Below, piece after piece: positions 1-11,015 of a DNA stretch of 64,000 nucleotides (positions are counted from its first letter, which is position 1; each line of letters begins with the position of its first letter). The stretch comes from Euborellia annulipes (lineage: Eukaryota > Arthropoda > Insecta > Dermaptera > Anisolabididae): NCBI GenBank assembly GCA_023213315.1, contig JAKCPI010015815.1, forward strand, positions 1-64,000, given 5' to 3'. A program made the translations under genes and the position numbers. Under the pieces are notes generated by a model. It was given only the letters and a program-made list of their open reading frames with translations. It was not told where the DNA came from and searched no databases.

Positions 1-32
1 TTTTTTTTTCCGCCCGTGAAAATCATTTTACC

Positions 33-947
33 TTTTGACGTGACAACGTCTTACAAATCATAGTGTCTATAGAAGCATGTTAGAGGGGCATGCACGAAAA
101 AGTTTATTGGCTTGAATAACTCCTCTGTCTTAAGAGGTATAATTATGGGGAATATACGGTTAGAAAGAATGAGTTTTCAGCTAAAGATTTCACCATTTAT
201 TTTTTTCCTATCATTTTATTTTACCGCGCTGCGGTAAATTCTAATTTGAAAGTTTAAACCCCTATAGATTCTGAACTGCTAATCAGATCAGACTAAATGG
301 GATGTCATTTGGTGCAGAAAGAAAACCTCTAATAGAATAAATGAAAAAAATCCCGAGTAATTAACTCCAAAATTGGTTTTTTCTCGAAAAACCTCATTTT
401 TTAGGCAAAAAAATATCGAAAAATAGCTCTAATTGTGCAACGCCTAGCTACTTGAGCATAAAAGCTACATTAAATCTAAATATAGTTTTTAGAAAGAGTG
501 GTTCAATACCCCGGGGTGTTTTTTTTTCTTTTTTTTGATATGAGGTCATTTTACCGCATGAGAGCACTCGGCGGGATTTCGTTTTTCAAAATTTTAAACC
601 CCTGTAGATTCCGAACGGCTAATCAGATCAGACTAAATGAGATGTCATTTGGTGCAGAAAGAAAACCTCTAATAGAACAAATAAAAAAATCCCGAGTAAT
701 TAACTCCAAAATTAATTTTTTTTCGAAAAACCTCATTTTTTAAGCATATGTCGCCCTTAATGGATAAAAGTTTGGCCACACCTGTCATATATTGTTTCAA
801 TGAAAATGTTTGAACATGTTTATTTACGAAAACAAACTACTAGTAAAAAAAAAAAAAAAAAAACAATACTTTCTCTCTTTATATTTCAATATAGGTAAGA
901 GAAAAAATTTTTTTTGAAATCAAGCAAAAGACGTTGTCACGTTAAAA
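33..947. repeat. Element with 20-bp inverted ends and an internal direct duplication
   Basis: Positions 33-52 (TTTTGACGTGACAACGTCTT) are matched in reverse at 928-947 with one difference. Inside, about 166-415 and 525-750 are direct copies sharing the block AATCAGATCAGACTAAATG. No coding sequence is seen. It is probably a non-autonomous DNA transposon, class not determined. Confidence 0.5.
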
Positions 948-986
948 AGCCACCGGCTGTGTAGAAGACACAGCTAACACCTAATT

Positions 987-1651
987 TTTACTTTCTCTTA
1001 CCTCTATATATATGTTAATATATATAGAGAGAAAGTATTGGTTTCATGTCAAAAATTCGATGTCGAGATTTTGATGGATATACACGTTTTGAGGTCCCCT
1101 GAATCCAAAAAGTGGTTTTCGCGACATGGTGTGTCTGTGTGTGTGTCTGTGAACAAAATATCTCAAGAACGAAAAGAGCTAGGAGGTTGAAATTTTATAT
1201 TTAAGTTAGGCACCCCCATGGGACGTGACACGAAGCTTTTGAACAAAATCGACCAAAGAGTACTAGTACTTTACTGATGCACTTTTTCAGTTTTTTTTCG
1301 ATTTTCTCAAAATTTGCTCCAACGATTTTTTTTTAAATTCAAAAATCAATTATTTTTTAGATTCTCTATAAAATGTATATTCTCATTTTGTGATTGAAAT
1401 CTTCTGAAGACCACTTTACTCCTGTACTACATAGAAAAGTTAGGAGAAATGGTTGCCATGGAAACAAAATATAAATATTTTTCCATACTTATAAATTTTA
1501 CATCTTGAATTCAATCGTACCCTATGGTCGGAAACTAAATACATATCGACACAAAAAATCTGGTGTGACAAGCACAGAACACAATTTTCGATTACCGAAG
1601 GTAAGAGAAAGTTGTGTGCTGTGCGCCAGTCACACCAGATTTTTTTTTTTA
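987..1651 (+). repeat. R1 interspersed repeat, copy 1
   Basis: Starts with TACTTTCTCTTACC, an AT-rich stretch and GAGAGAAAGTATTGG, and ends with a hairpin made of TCTGGTGTGAC and its complement GTCACACCAGA. The middle includes a TGTCTGTG microsatellite and the block AACAAAATATCTCAAGAACG. Copy 2 follows 46 bp later. No long reading frame is present. Confidence 0.8.
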
Positions 1652-1697
1652 GGGATACTAAAATTTTTTTCTCCCTCAAGTGCAAATTATTTGACCT

Positions 1698-2395
1698 TTT
1701 TTTACTTTCTCTTACCTATGTATATATGTAATATATATATAGAGAGAAAGTATTGGATTCATGTCAAAAATTCGATGTCGAGATTTTGATGGATCTTCAC
1801 GTTTTGAGGTCCCCTGAATCCAAAAAAGTGGTTTTCGCGACATGGTCTGTCTGTCTGTGTGTGTGTCTGTGTGTGTGTGTGTCTGTGTGTCTGTGAACAA
1901 AATATCTCAAGAACGAAAAGAGCTAGGAAGTTGAAATTTTATATTTAAGTTAGGCACCCCCATGGGACGTGACATGAAGCTTTTGAACAAAATCGACCAA
2001 AAAGTACTAGCACTTTACTGATTCACTTTTTCAGTTTTTTTCGATTTTCTCAAAATTTGCTCCAACGATTTTTTTTTAAATTCAAAAATCAATTATTTTT
2101 TAGATTCTCTATAAAATGTATATTCTCATTTTGTGATTGAAATCTTCTGAAGACCACTTTACTCTTGTACTCCATAGAAAAGATAGGAGAAATGGTTGCC
2201 ATGGTATCAAAATATAAATATTTTCCCATACTTATAAATTTTACATCTTGAATTCAATTGTACCCTACTGTCGGAAACTAAATACATGACGACACAAAAA
2301 TCTGGTGTGACAAGCACAGTACACAACTTTCGATTACCGAAGGTAAGAGAAAGTTGTGTGCTATGCGCCAGTCACACCAGATTTTTTTTTTTTGG
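1698..2395 (+). repeat. R1 interspersed repeat, copy 2
   Basis: Same order and same terminal hairpin as the copy at 987-1651 with few differences; the TGTGTCTG microsatellite is longer here (about 1845-1895). Confidence 0.8.
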
Positions 2396-2433
2396 ATGCG
2401 AGTCTCATCCCATTTTTTTCAGACTCTGGTTTC

Positions 2434-2549
2434 GGCCGGCCGAAAGGTTCGGCCACTTTTTGGCCGAAACCGAAACTACGGCCGAAACCATGATTTTTGG
2501 CCGAAACTGGCCGAAACCGTAACCGAAACCGAATATTCGGTCGGTTCCT
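2434..2549. repeat. Degenerate GGCCGAAAC tandem repeat
   Basis: About a dozen imperfect copies of GGCCGAAAC or CCGAAAC in 115 bases. The open frames here are products of the repeat. Confidence 0.6.
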
Positions 2550-3153
2550 AAAAAAATATATCATTGCGATATATTTTTATCATTTAAGAATTTTATAATT
2601 CTAATAATAATAGAAAAAAAATATAATATGTAATTTAATACGCTTCTATCTAGAGAAATGATTAATATAAAAAATTATGATATATAATTAAATATTGACT
2701 GAATCAAATTGGTGATTGTGAAAACTCATGTCCTGATAGCATTTTTCAGGGAATCTAAACCAAAATAAAGTTGTTTGTAAAAAAAAAAAAATGAAAAAAT
2801 TCTCTAAATACAAGATTTTATTTCAATATATTGAAAAACTAGATTACCTTCCAATTCAAAATAGATTTTAAAAAAGGATTGAGTTGCATAAAAAATATCT
2901 CTTTTGTTTGTTAAAAAGGGAATTACATAAGAGAGTAAATTGCCAAAATATTAAATTAAACATTTTTAAAAAAAATTTGTTTTAAATATATATATCAAAG
3001 GTTTATATATTATTTAATTAAAAATTGATACAAATGTATGAATCAAGTCACGCGATTCTGGTTGGGAAATTAAATTTTCAATATAAATATTGAATATTGA
3101 AGCAAATAATAAGTATGAATTTGTGGTAAAATTTAAAATAAAAAAAAACTTAC
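2550..3153. other. AT-rich intronic sequence of the transportin gene
   Basis: Very AT-rich sequence downstream of the last visible transportin exon. No further exon was found, so this intron should extend past the window edge. Confidence 0.5.
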
Positions 3154-4668
3154 TTCAATAATATTATGCATGTGTGGTCGTAATTTGTCCATGCGAACTT
3201 CTAGTAACATTACTAAAGCGCGACAGACATTTTTACGAACTTCGCATTCTTCATCCGTAGCTAAGTGAAATAAATTCTAAAGAAAAAAAAAAAAGAAACA
3301 TCAAATAAGATTTTTATATTTTATATAACGATTAATAAATGCTATATTATTTATACCTCTAGGAATGGATCAATATGAATCATCAGGGCTTGCGTTCGGT
3401 TAATAATAAATTGATTGACACATGCTATGGCGTGGGATCTAAAAACAATTTGAATTTAGAATAAAATTAATTTAAAGTTTATTTATGATTATTATATATA
3501 TTTACCTAATCTTTGGGCTACTATGTCGGAAGAATTGTAAAAATTTAGGAATTAAAACATTGAGTGGTCGATTCATGGCATCACTGTCAAGAAGTTCCGC
3601 TGAATCTTCACAGATCTTTTGAAGCGCGCCAAAAGAACCCTAAAAAATAAATAAATATATATTAGAAACCAAATGATTCAAATGTTTTATTAGTTTAGCC
3701 GGAAAGCAAATACTTCAAACTGAAATAAAAATTTGTTTAGTGTAGAAGTTCAGTGTCTCTGAAATGAGATTTTTAGATCCTTCTGTGAGATAGAGAAGTA
3801 AAAAAATTCAAATTCCAAATATTTTTTTTTCTTTGGGTAGTTCAAATCAAATTTGATTATAATTGAGACATTATTTCAGAATCTAAAAGTGCAGATACAG
3901 CTAATTATATCTCATTTATTTATGGTACTTCAAAGAGAGTCGGCTTAAAGTGCCATTAATAAATAAAATATAATTAGCTGCATCTTCTCTTTAACTTTAC
4001 TATAAATTCCTCTCAGTTACTCTTCTCTAATAAATACCAGCTATGTATATTATATATATAAAGCAGTGTTTCCCAACCTTTTGAATTTTTCCCTAGACTA
4101 CACGAAATTTTTTGCGCTCCGCGGAAAATTTTTTTCCCTTGTATGGAAATCATCTTTCCTTTTTTTTAAATCATTTTAGCTTTTTTCTACTAAAACTTTA
4201 TTTTTTCCGCCTCTTTTTTTTTTTACCTAAATATCTTGCGGCACCCTTGAGTTGGGAACCACTGATATAAAGTATAATTTAAACCAATGTTTATAAACAA
4301 TTCCGATTTAACAAGATTTACTAATAAATTTTTATTTTGCTAGGTATTTGATATTCCTCTTATTAAATTTTCATTAAGGTTAGAAGAATATTTTTTATTA
4401 TGAGAAAATGCTTGATATTACACAGTGCAGCCGGCTTAAGGCCTATATCCTTAATGACTTCATTTTTAACTTAACCGACAAATTGAAAGTGGGATCTTAT
4501 TATTATTATTTGGGTTTCCGAATCTTATATTCTTAAAGAATAGAGAAAGGCAAGAGCAGCCAAGAATAATGCCTCTGAATACTTAGTGAGCATTGAGTTT
4601 TGGTCAAATTTATTGTCCTCTCATCAGTTTATAAAATTTTCCAAGTTAGTTATTAATAAATAGGCAAG

Positions 4669-4701
<33 letters not shown>

Positions 4702-5052
4702 TACAGATAATTTATTGCGTCTATGTGTAAATAATGGAGATGATTTCAGATTGGCTTGTTCTTTGTGTTATTGCGATCATTCAGAATAGGCCGATATGAA
4801 ATAATCGCCATTGTTTATACTTAAGGGCAGTACAAGATATGTACAATGAGAGTAAATATTCAAATCACAAATATTACCATCAGCTATATTTCATCTATTG
4901 ATATTGTTTAAAAAACAATGAAATAATCACATATCTTTCACTGAACATATATCTTGTCTATATATTAATATATAATATAGCTCTGAACCAGTAGCGTATC
5001 CAGTTGGGGGCGAAGGGCCCTCGCTCCCCCCCCCCCCCCAGGCGGATCAAGC

Positions 5053-5083
<31 letters not shown>

Positions 5084-8000
5084 ATTTAATATATATATAT
5101 ATATATATCGATACCGACGAAGGCGCCCTAGTGCAGCCGGCTTTCCGGCTTTTTACCTAAATCTCCAGCTTTTTTCCAGGTTTTTTTATGAAATTTCACA
5201 ATAAATTTATTTTATGTCACAAATCTGGAGAAAAATTACAAAAAAAAAAATGCTCGAACGAGATTCGAATACTAAAAAAAAGGTCAAATGAGATTCGTAT
5301 AGTCTACTAAAAAAAAAAAAAGCCTGAACGAAAAACGTCGCCCCAGTTGAGCTTCGCCCCTTCCAGCCCTCAAAGGCTACACCACGGCTCTGGACATCAT
5401 TTTATAAGGAATCAACGTCTGAAGATGGGACAATAAATTTGACATGAAAAGTCTCAATATTTGGTAAGTATTTTTGACAGGCCCTGCCCTCCTTGCTTCT
5501 TTATCAGAGTTAGTCTTTAATATATATATTTAAACGAAGTATGAAATTGTATTAATGAAATATGTTTTTAAACTTATTTTTCTTCTCTATTATAAAACAG
5601 GTAGAACTTTTTGATATACGGTATGTAATAATTTATGATCATATTGTTTATTGATTAGTCAGATACTTACTTCACAAACATTGTAATCTTGGGAATCCAG
5701 CATGTTACATAAAGAAGGCAATAAATCAGGCCAAGAGGTCAATTCTCCTTTGGATGTTATCGTTGTAATAAGGATTCCTACTGTGGCACGAATCAATGGA
5801 GACGGATCTCCAACAGCAGATAGACATTCTTGTTTTATAAATTGAGTGACTTCGGGAAGAAATTTGTGGAAATGAGCTTTGACATTATTTTTCAAGATTA
5901 AACCACTTAATGACCTTGTAGGTTCATCTATAAATAAAACAAAAAGTATTTATTGATCATATTCATTACAAATCAAAAATAGGTTAAACTATGTGTATAT
6001 ATACCTTCAGAGGTCAATTTAGTTAAAACAAAAATTAGATAATTATTAAAATCTGGGAATTTGTTCAATTCTTCTAATTTCTGTAACAAATAGAAATAAA
6101 GATTTATAATATAAATTTTTTCACAAGGATAGGTTTATGTCGAAATGCAAATATTCCCATGAATAGTTTCATACATTTCTTTGGAATATTTTAAATTTGA
6201 TAGTTGCAATTCGGTCAGTCATAAAGCTTAATCTGTAATAATCCAGAGAAAATGTATCAAAGCAATATACACTGCCCAGCAAAAAAAGTGGCGCACTTTG
6301 TTTCTTCTTAAAAAGACCTATTTTACTCTACCTTAATGATACTGAAATTTATTAAACATTTAATATGAAGTATCTTATACATTTCTAAGTAAATTTAACA
6401 CAAATCCATATCATTTTAATAAATAATTATAATTTAATCAAAACAAAGACAAAAATGTTGAATTTTTTTTATTAACGCCAAATTTTTAATATTTTAAAAT
6501 AATCTTTCCTTTTTAGTTTTTCTCTGTTCTATTTATTGGAAATTCTTATAAAAACAAAATTTTTAAATAATATCCAACAAAACATATCGAGATTAAGTTG
6601 ATTTGTCTCAAAAATTGAAAATACACATATTTTTTTCTTTATTTTATTTAAATTGTATAATTTGATTAAAATGTTTTGAATTTGTGCTAAAGTTATTTAG
6701 AAATGTATAAGTTTATTCATATTAAATATTTAATAAATTACAGTATCATTAGAATAGATTAGAACAGCTCTTCTTAAAGAAGAAACAAAGTGCGCCACTT
6801 TTTTTGCGGGGGAGTGTATATAGTCAATGTGGAACTTTACAGATCCATCAGTTTTAATTTCAGCTTAGAAAAATAAAGTAATTAAAAAAGCTTATTAAAA
6901 TTTAATTCCAAATATAATTTGTGAATAATTCGTCTAAAAACAAATATCGCCACAGAATTTTAAAATAAGTGAAATGCTTATGCAAAAAGACAATAATGTA
7001 CCAAAAAATTTCAAAAAATATTATATTTTTGGAACGATAGAATTATCAGAAGAGTACAGAAAGAATCAAGATTAAAACAACCCCATTTGTTTTCTTATGC
7101 GATTATTTTATCGTTTTTTTTATAAAAGATGATCTCTTCTCTTTGAACCACAAAATGTTCTATTCCAAATTTTTCATATTTTTTTTAAATCATGAAATAA
7201 TCACATGAGAAAATGTATTTGGGGATTTAATATTGACTCTCACTATTTGATTCCTCCAAGTTATATTCAATATCATATATATATATATATATATAAAATA
7301 TTTACATCATTACATTACAAAAGTAAATTATTTAGCTAATAAGTACATTAAATTATAATGAGGCTATAAATGGTAGTTAATTGAAGATAACTTTTTTTGG
7401 AATGCTTACGTTTTAACTTAAGTTTATTTTTTATAAAATGTAGATTGTTCAGAGAAGTTAAAAGATATACATGCTTTTTCTACAAATGATAGATCCATCG
7501 TTTTTATAAAAGATGCAAAGTTCCCATTAAAAATTTTCAAATTTTTTTTTCAACATATAGAAAGCTTATGGGGATTCTTCAACTTTGTCTCAACCTATAC
7601 ATAAATTGATACAATTGAGGTTCTCAGAATAAATTGCAAAGAGTAAAGATTGAAAAATTGTTTATTTATATTTATATAATAAATATATTATACATCAAAG
7701 AAAGGGATAATAGCTCGAATCGTTGTATTTTTTACAAATAAATCACTATAAAACCAAAAACATTGATTAATCGTGGAACTTAGTATAACCAGTTAAAGTT
7801 CAACGTTGAACTTTCGACCCTTATTAAATCTTATTATGATTAAACAATATTTTAATTAAATAAAAAGTTGAAAAAATTATTTATTATATTAAATTTAGAG
7901 AAAATAAATAATAATTTTGAAAAAAATTCTAGGTATCTCTGCTGCACATGTTGAAAATGTTTTTTTCAATTTTTTTTTATTTAACAATATATATATATAT

Positions 8001-8486
8001 ATATATTATATAAAGATTTAAAAATAAAAAAACAACAGAAATTTTAAAATTAATTTTTAAATTTAATTCAATTTTATTATTTCTTAAAATGTTTTTGAAA
8101 TAAAAATAAAAATTGTTCCCAATACGGTAAACAATTATTAAACAGAAAATTTATGTATATAGATATATAATATTAATTTATCGTATCAATATAATTATTT
8201 TTAATAAAATCAAATATTATAAAAATAAAAAAAGAATTGGAAATGATTAAGAAAATTATGAAATGTGAAAAAACGTAAGCGAATGGTGTCAACAAGCGGG
8301 TAATGATGCCGAGAATGATTTTAGGGTGGAATCAAATGACTTTTATATAAAATAATAATTTATTTGGAAATGTTAATTTAAACTTACCTGTTGAACAGCT
8401 CGTTGGGTTGCAGTATCGGGAGATTGGGATTCTTTTAATAATTGTAAGATTTGTCTAAGACCTTCTTCTTGAGGTTGCCACGCCAT
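3154..8486 (-). CDS. TNPO1: Transportin-1-like nuclear import receptor, N-terminal part (gene runs off the left edge)
   Basis: Six coding exons on the minus strand: 8388-8486, 6005-6080, 5671-5927, 3506-3639, 3357-3438 and 3154-3276. They total 771 nt and join without a frame break into 257 codons, each junction having GT and AG. The start [20 protein letters not shown] and the later blocks [40 protein letters not shown] and [20 protein letters not shown] are closely transportin-1/2 (karyopherin beta-2), the HEAT-repeat receptor that carries PY-NLS cargo such as hnRNPs and ribosomal proteins through nuclear pores with RanGTP. The family is about 890 residues long, so roughly 70% is missing. 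The last exon ends at a good donor (GTAAGT) at 3153, and no further exon was found down to position 1. Intron 1 (6081-8387) holds no visible gene; intron 2 is only 77 bp. TNPO1 versus TNPO2 cannot be separated here. Confidence 0.95.
4064..4264. mobile_element. hAT-type non-autonomous element (201 bp) with 8-bp duplication
   Basis: Ends are CAGTGTTTCCCAACC and, reversed, CAGTGGTTCCCAACT. The 8-bp target duplication ATATAAAG flanks it at 4056-4063 and 4265-4272. Terminal CAGTG with 8-bp duplications is the hAT pattern. It lies in an intron of the transportin gene. Confidence 0.85.
4525..4645 (-). mobile_element. Degenerate hammerhead-bearing repeat (CTGATGA / AATAAATTTGAC subfamily)
   Basis: The minus strand has CTGATGA at 4621-4627, then GGACAATAAATTTGACC, a decayed GAAAC region, and TTGGCTGC near 4550. 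The same order occurs at 5405-5500 and 10020-10100 on the plus strand. The terminal TGGCTGC motif is shared with the better-preserved Penelope-like repeats further right. Confidence 0.5.
4990..5395. mobile_element. MITE-like repeat with GTAGCG ends and internal TA microsatellite
   Basis: Left part CAGTAGCGTATCCAG and right part CAAAGGCTACACCACGG resemble the left and right parts of the repeat at 11906-12150. It contains C runs and a (TA)n tract at 5052-5110. No clear target duplication was found. Confidence 0.45.
5405..5500 (+). ncRNA. Degenerate hammerhead-like ribozyme in a repeat
   Basis: CTGAAGA at 5419-5425, then GGGAC, AATAAATTTGAC, GAAAAGTCTC. Compared with the intact cores elsewhere, the GAAACGTC box is altered to GAAAAGTC. 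It lies in the transportin intron between the exons at 3639 and 5671. Confidence 0.4.
6270..6826. mobile_element. Tc1/mariner-like palindromic MITE, 557 bp
   Basis: The left end CACTGCCCAGCAAAAAAAGT is repeated inverted at the right end (CACTCCCCCGCAAAAAAAGT), and the similarity continues inward for about 150 bp. TA flanks both sides (6268-6269 and 6827-6828). There is no coding sequence. It lies inside intron 1 of the transportin gene. Confidence 0.75.
6830..8387. other. Rest of transportin intron 1, no gene seen
   Basis: AT-rich sequence with (AT)n tracts at about 7276-7296 and 7988-8007 and no supported exon or recognised repeat. Confidence 0.5.
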
Positions 8487-8918
8487 TTTCATTATTGCCT
8501 TTCTTCAATCAACTGAAATGACCAGAATGTTTTACGCTAACTAGTCAAAACAAATTCTCTTTATTTTTTTTTTTAATTTATAAAAAATAATAAAACTAAA
8601 TAAATTTAATTAAATTAATATTTAAAAATTTCTAATAAAAAAATAAATTATTTATTAAAAAATAAAATTAAGAATTTGATTAAAATTACTTGGTTGCCAA
8701 ATCTTATTATCAATTTATTTTATATTTTTAATCAAAAAAAAAGTTAAATATTAATTTAAAAAATGAAATAAATGTTTAATTATTATTCAAATTGATTATA
8801 AATTCAAAAACTATCATTTTTTCATAAATAGAAAAAAATTATTTTAAGACTACTTGGCAACATGACATTTGGCGTCAAATATGAATCCAGTTTTAAAAAT
8901 TCCAACAATACTGTATTT

Positions 8919-9103
8919 TTTTTATTTGATTAAGGTCTTTTTCGGCAACGAAGGCCACTTAAACCTCGCCTCTATTTATTTTAATTGGATTTGCAGCCAA
9001 TCCAAATGAAATAAATTGTAGCATGAGACGGGATGCGAACCTGCCACCCTTGGTACACCACACCAAAGGCCAGCACGCTAACCCCTACACCAAGGCCCGA
9101 GGC
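8919..9103 (-). mobile_element. tRNA-derived SINE family B
   Basis: On the minus strand: box A-like and box B-like (GGTTCGCATCCCGTCTCA in better copies) tRNA-type sequence, then a body ending GCCGAAAAAGACCTTAAT. The 13-bp duplication CAATACTGTATTT flanks it at 8906-8918 and 9104-9116. Confidence 0.85.
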
Positions 9104-9159
9104 CAATACTGTATTTACAGGAGGAAAAAATTAATACTTTTGCTTTTTCGACATTGGGA

Positions 9160-9830
9160 TAGCCAGCGGGGGGGGGGGGGGGGGCTGTCTTGTCCTTAAA
9201 ATTTTTTGTCTATTAAAAACAAATATATACATTTACCATTGTGAATTTTTTTTTAAATGAGCTTACCATATATAAGGAAAATAATTAATTATATTTAATA
9301 AATTATTAATAATCGATGTTTATTTTAATTGCAAACCCCCCCCCCCCCCCGACCTAACGAATGGTCCCCCCTAACAAGATGTCTGGCTACGCCCATGTTT
9401 GACCCCCCCCTAACAAGATGTTTAGATCTCTATTGTTTCAAGTTATTGTTAGCCAATTCAATTGAAATAATTGAACACTATGCCTTTGGCTAAAAGGACT
9501 AATAAATAAAAAAAATTTGAAGGGAATCTTTGACCCTTTGCATTATTTTTTTATCGAGAATTATCAATCAATAAAATTATTCAAAATGTGAATCAGTAAT
9601 TTCTATTAATATCTCCAGGACTGTAGCCAGAAATCTTTTTCGGGGAGAGGTTCGGATGATCCGAAAGATAATCGCCCCTCCCAAATGAATAAATTTTAAA
9701 GAATATAAAATATTTTTGTTTATAATTTCTAACAAAATTTTAATATCATCTTCTATTTATTTAATAAATTTTTCGATTTTTCAGGAGGGGGCCTGGATAT
9801 ATCAATTGTTCTCAAAACAGGAGTTCAGAA
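9160..9830. repeat. G/C-run repeat remnants
   Basis: Two fragments: 9160-9420 with long G and C runs and GGCTACGCCCATG, and 9620-9830 with GTAGCCAGAAA and GGATGATCCGAAAG. Related pieces recur at 16745-16800, 34960-35060 and 49060-49265. Low-copy MITE debris is the simplest reading. Confidence 0.4.
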
Positions 9831-10009
9831 TCTAGAGTTAGTTGCGTGAATCGCAGGAAGAAGTAATATACAACTTTTTAAGCAAAAGTTAAAAGTTTTA
9901 AAATAACATTATTTGGAGAGAAGTTGCTGTTGATGTTATAAATCAGGAAGGGAATTGGTTGAAGTTTAAAGGATCCGGGGATTTACCCTCTCTGTCTGGG
10001 GCCCTGACT

Positions 10010-10100
10010 CTGAGCACTTTATAATGAATCACAGACTGATGATGAGACAATAAATTTGACCAGAGACGTCTCAATATTCACTAAGTATCCATGGCTTTTC
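10010..10100 (+). ncRNA. Degenerate hammerhead-like ribozyme in a repeat
   Basis: CTGATGA at 10036-10042, GAGAC, AATAAATTTGACC, GAGACGTC (for GAAACGTC), then TCAATATTC. Stem I could pair GAAT...GA before the core with TC...ATTC after it. Related to 4525-4645 and 5405-5500. Confidence 0.4.
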
Positions 10101-10149
10101 ACTTGCCTTTCTTCCGTCTTTTTCAAGGCTCTTTGATCTATATATAAAA

Positions 10150-11015
10150 AAAAAATCTCAAAATTCAAAAATGAATTTTATTATGACAGATATAGATAGC
10201 TTCTGCAGGATAACAGCTTTAAGCTTCTTACAGACCTGAATTTTGAGTCAAACGAAGTACCGAACACACCCGTTTGGATGGGGCCACGAACGCGTTGCAT
10301 TCAAGAATTACAAATCTTATCTGTCCACGTTCACTTCAATCCGCCAGTGGTCAATTTCTTGCAAACCACAAAGAAAATACTCGAGAACATGTTCACTAGT
10401 TTGAACGGATTCACAAACAATTGAGAACGTAGCTCGAAAAAAAAAGAAGAGAACAGCAGAACACGTTGCTTTCGATGTTCGATTCGGCAAAATTAATAAG
10501 TATTCTGTGTTTCGTCCGATGTTTGGCTCAATATTTAGTTCTATAAGAAGTTTTATATATTATTATAAAATTATCAACTAATAAATATTAGGATAATAAA
10601 TTCAAATTTATTTTAAATATATTTAAGATCAAATTAATTAAATCAGAGGAAAGTGGGAAGTCTAAAAATATGCAATTTGATAAAAAATTGTTCTTTCGAC
10701 TGAAAAATAACTCATCGATTCTAATCTCCTCTATAAAACTCAATTGATTTTTTGTTTCATTTAATAATTAAACAATTTGATAAAATTAATAAATTAATGT
10801 GCTTTTTATTAGAAAATTAAAATATATTATAAATATATTATTATAAGAAGTTTTATAAAAGATTATATATATATATATATATATATATCTATATCAAAAT
10901 AGTTTATATTTCAATTAATTAAATTAATGATTATTTAAAATGGATAATAAAAAACAGTAAATAAAATTAATAGGATTATTAAAGCTAGAGATTTTATACC
11001 ATAAAAACATTTAAA
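10150..11015. other. Intergenic, no gene seen
   Basis: Region downstream of the FBXW9-like stop. Apart from an (AT)n tract at about 10865-10888 nothing recognisable is present. Confidence 0.5.
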
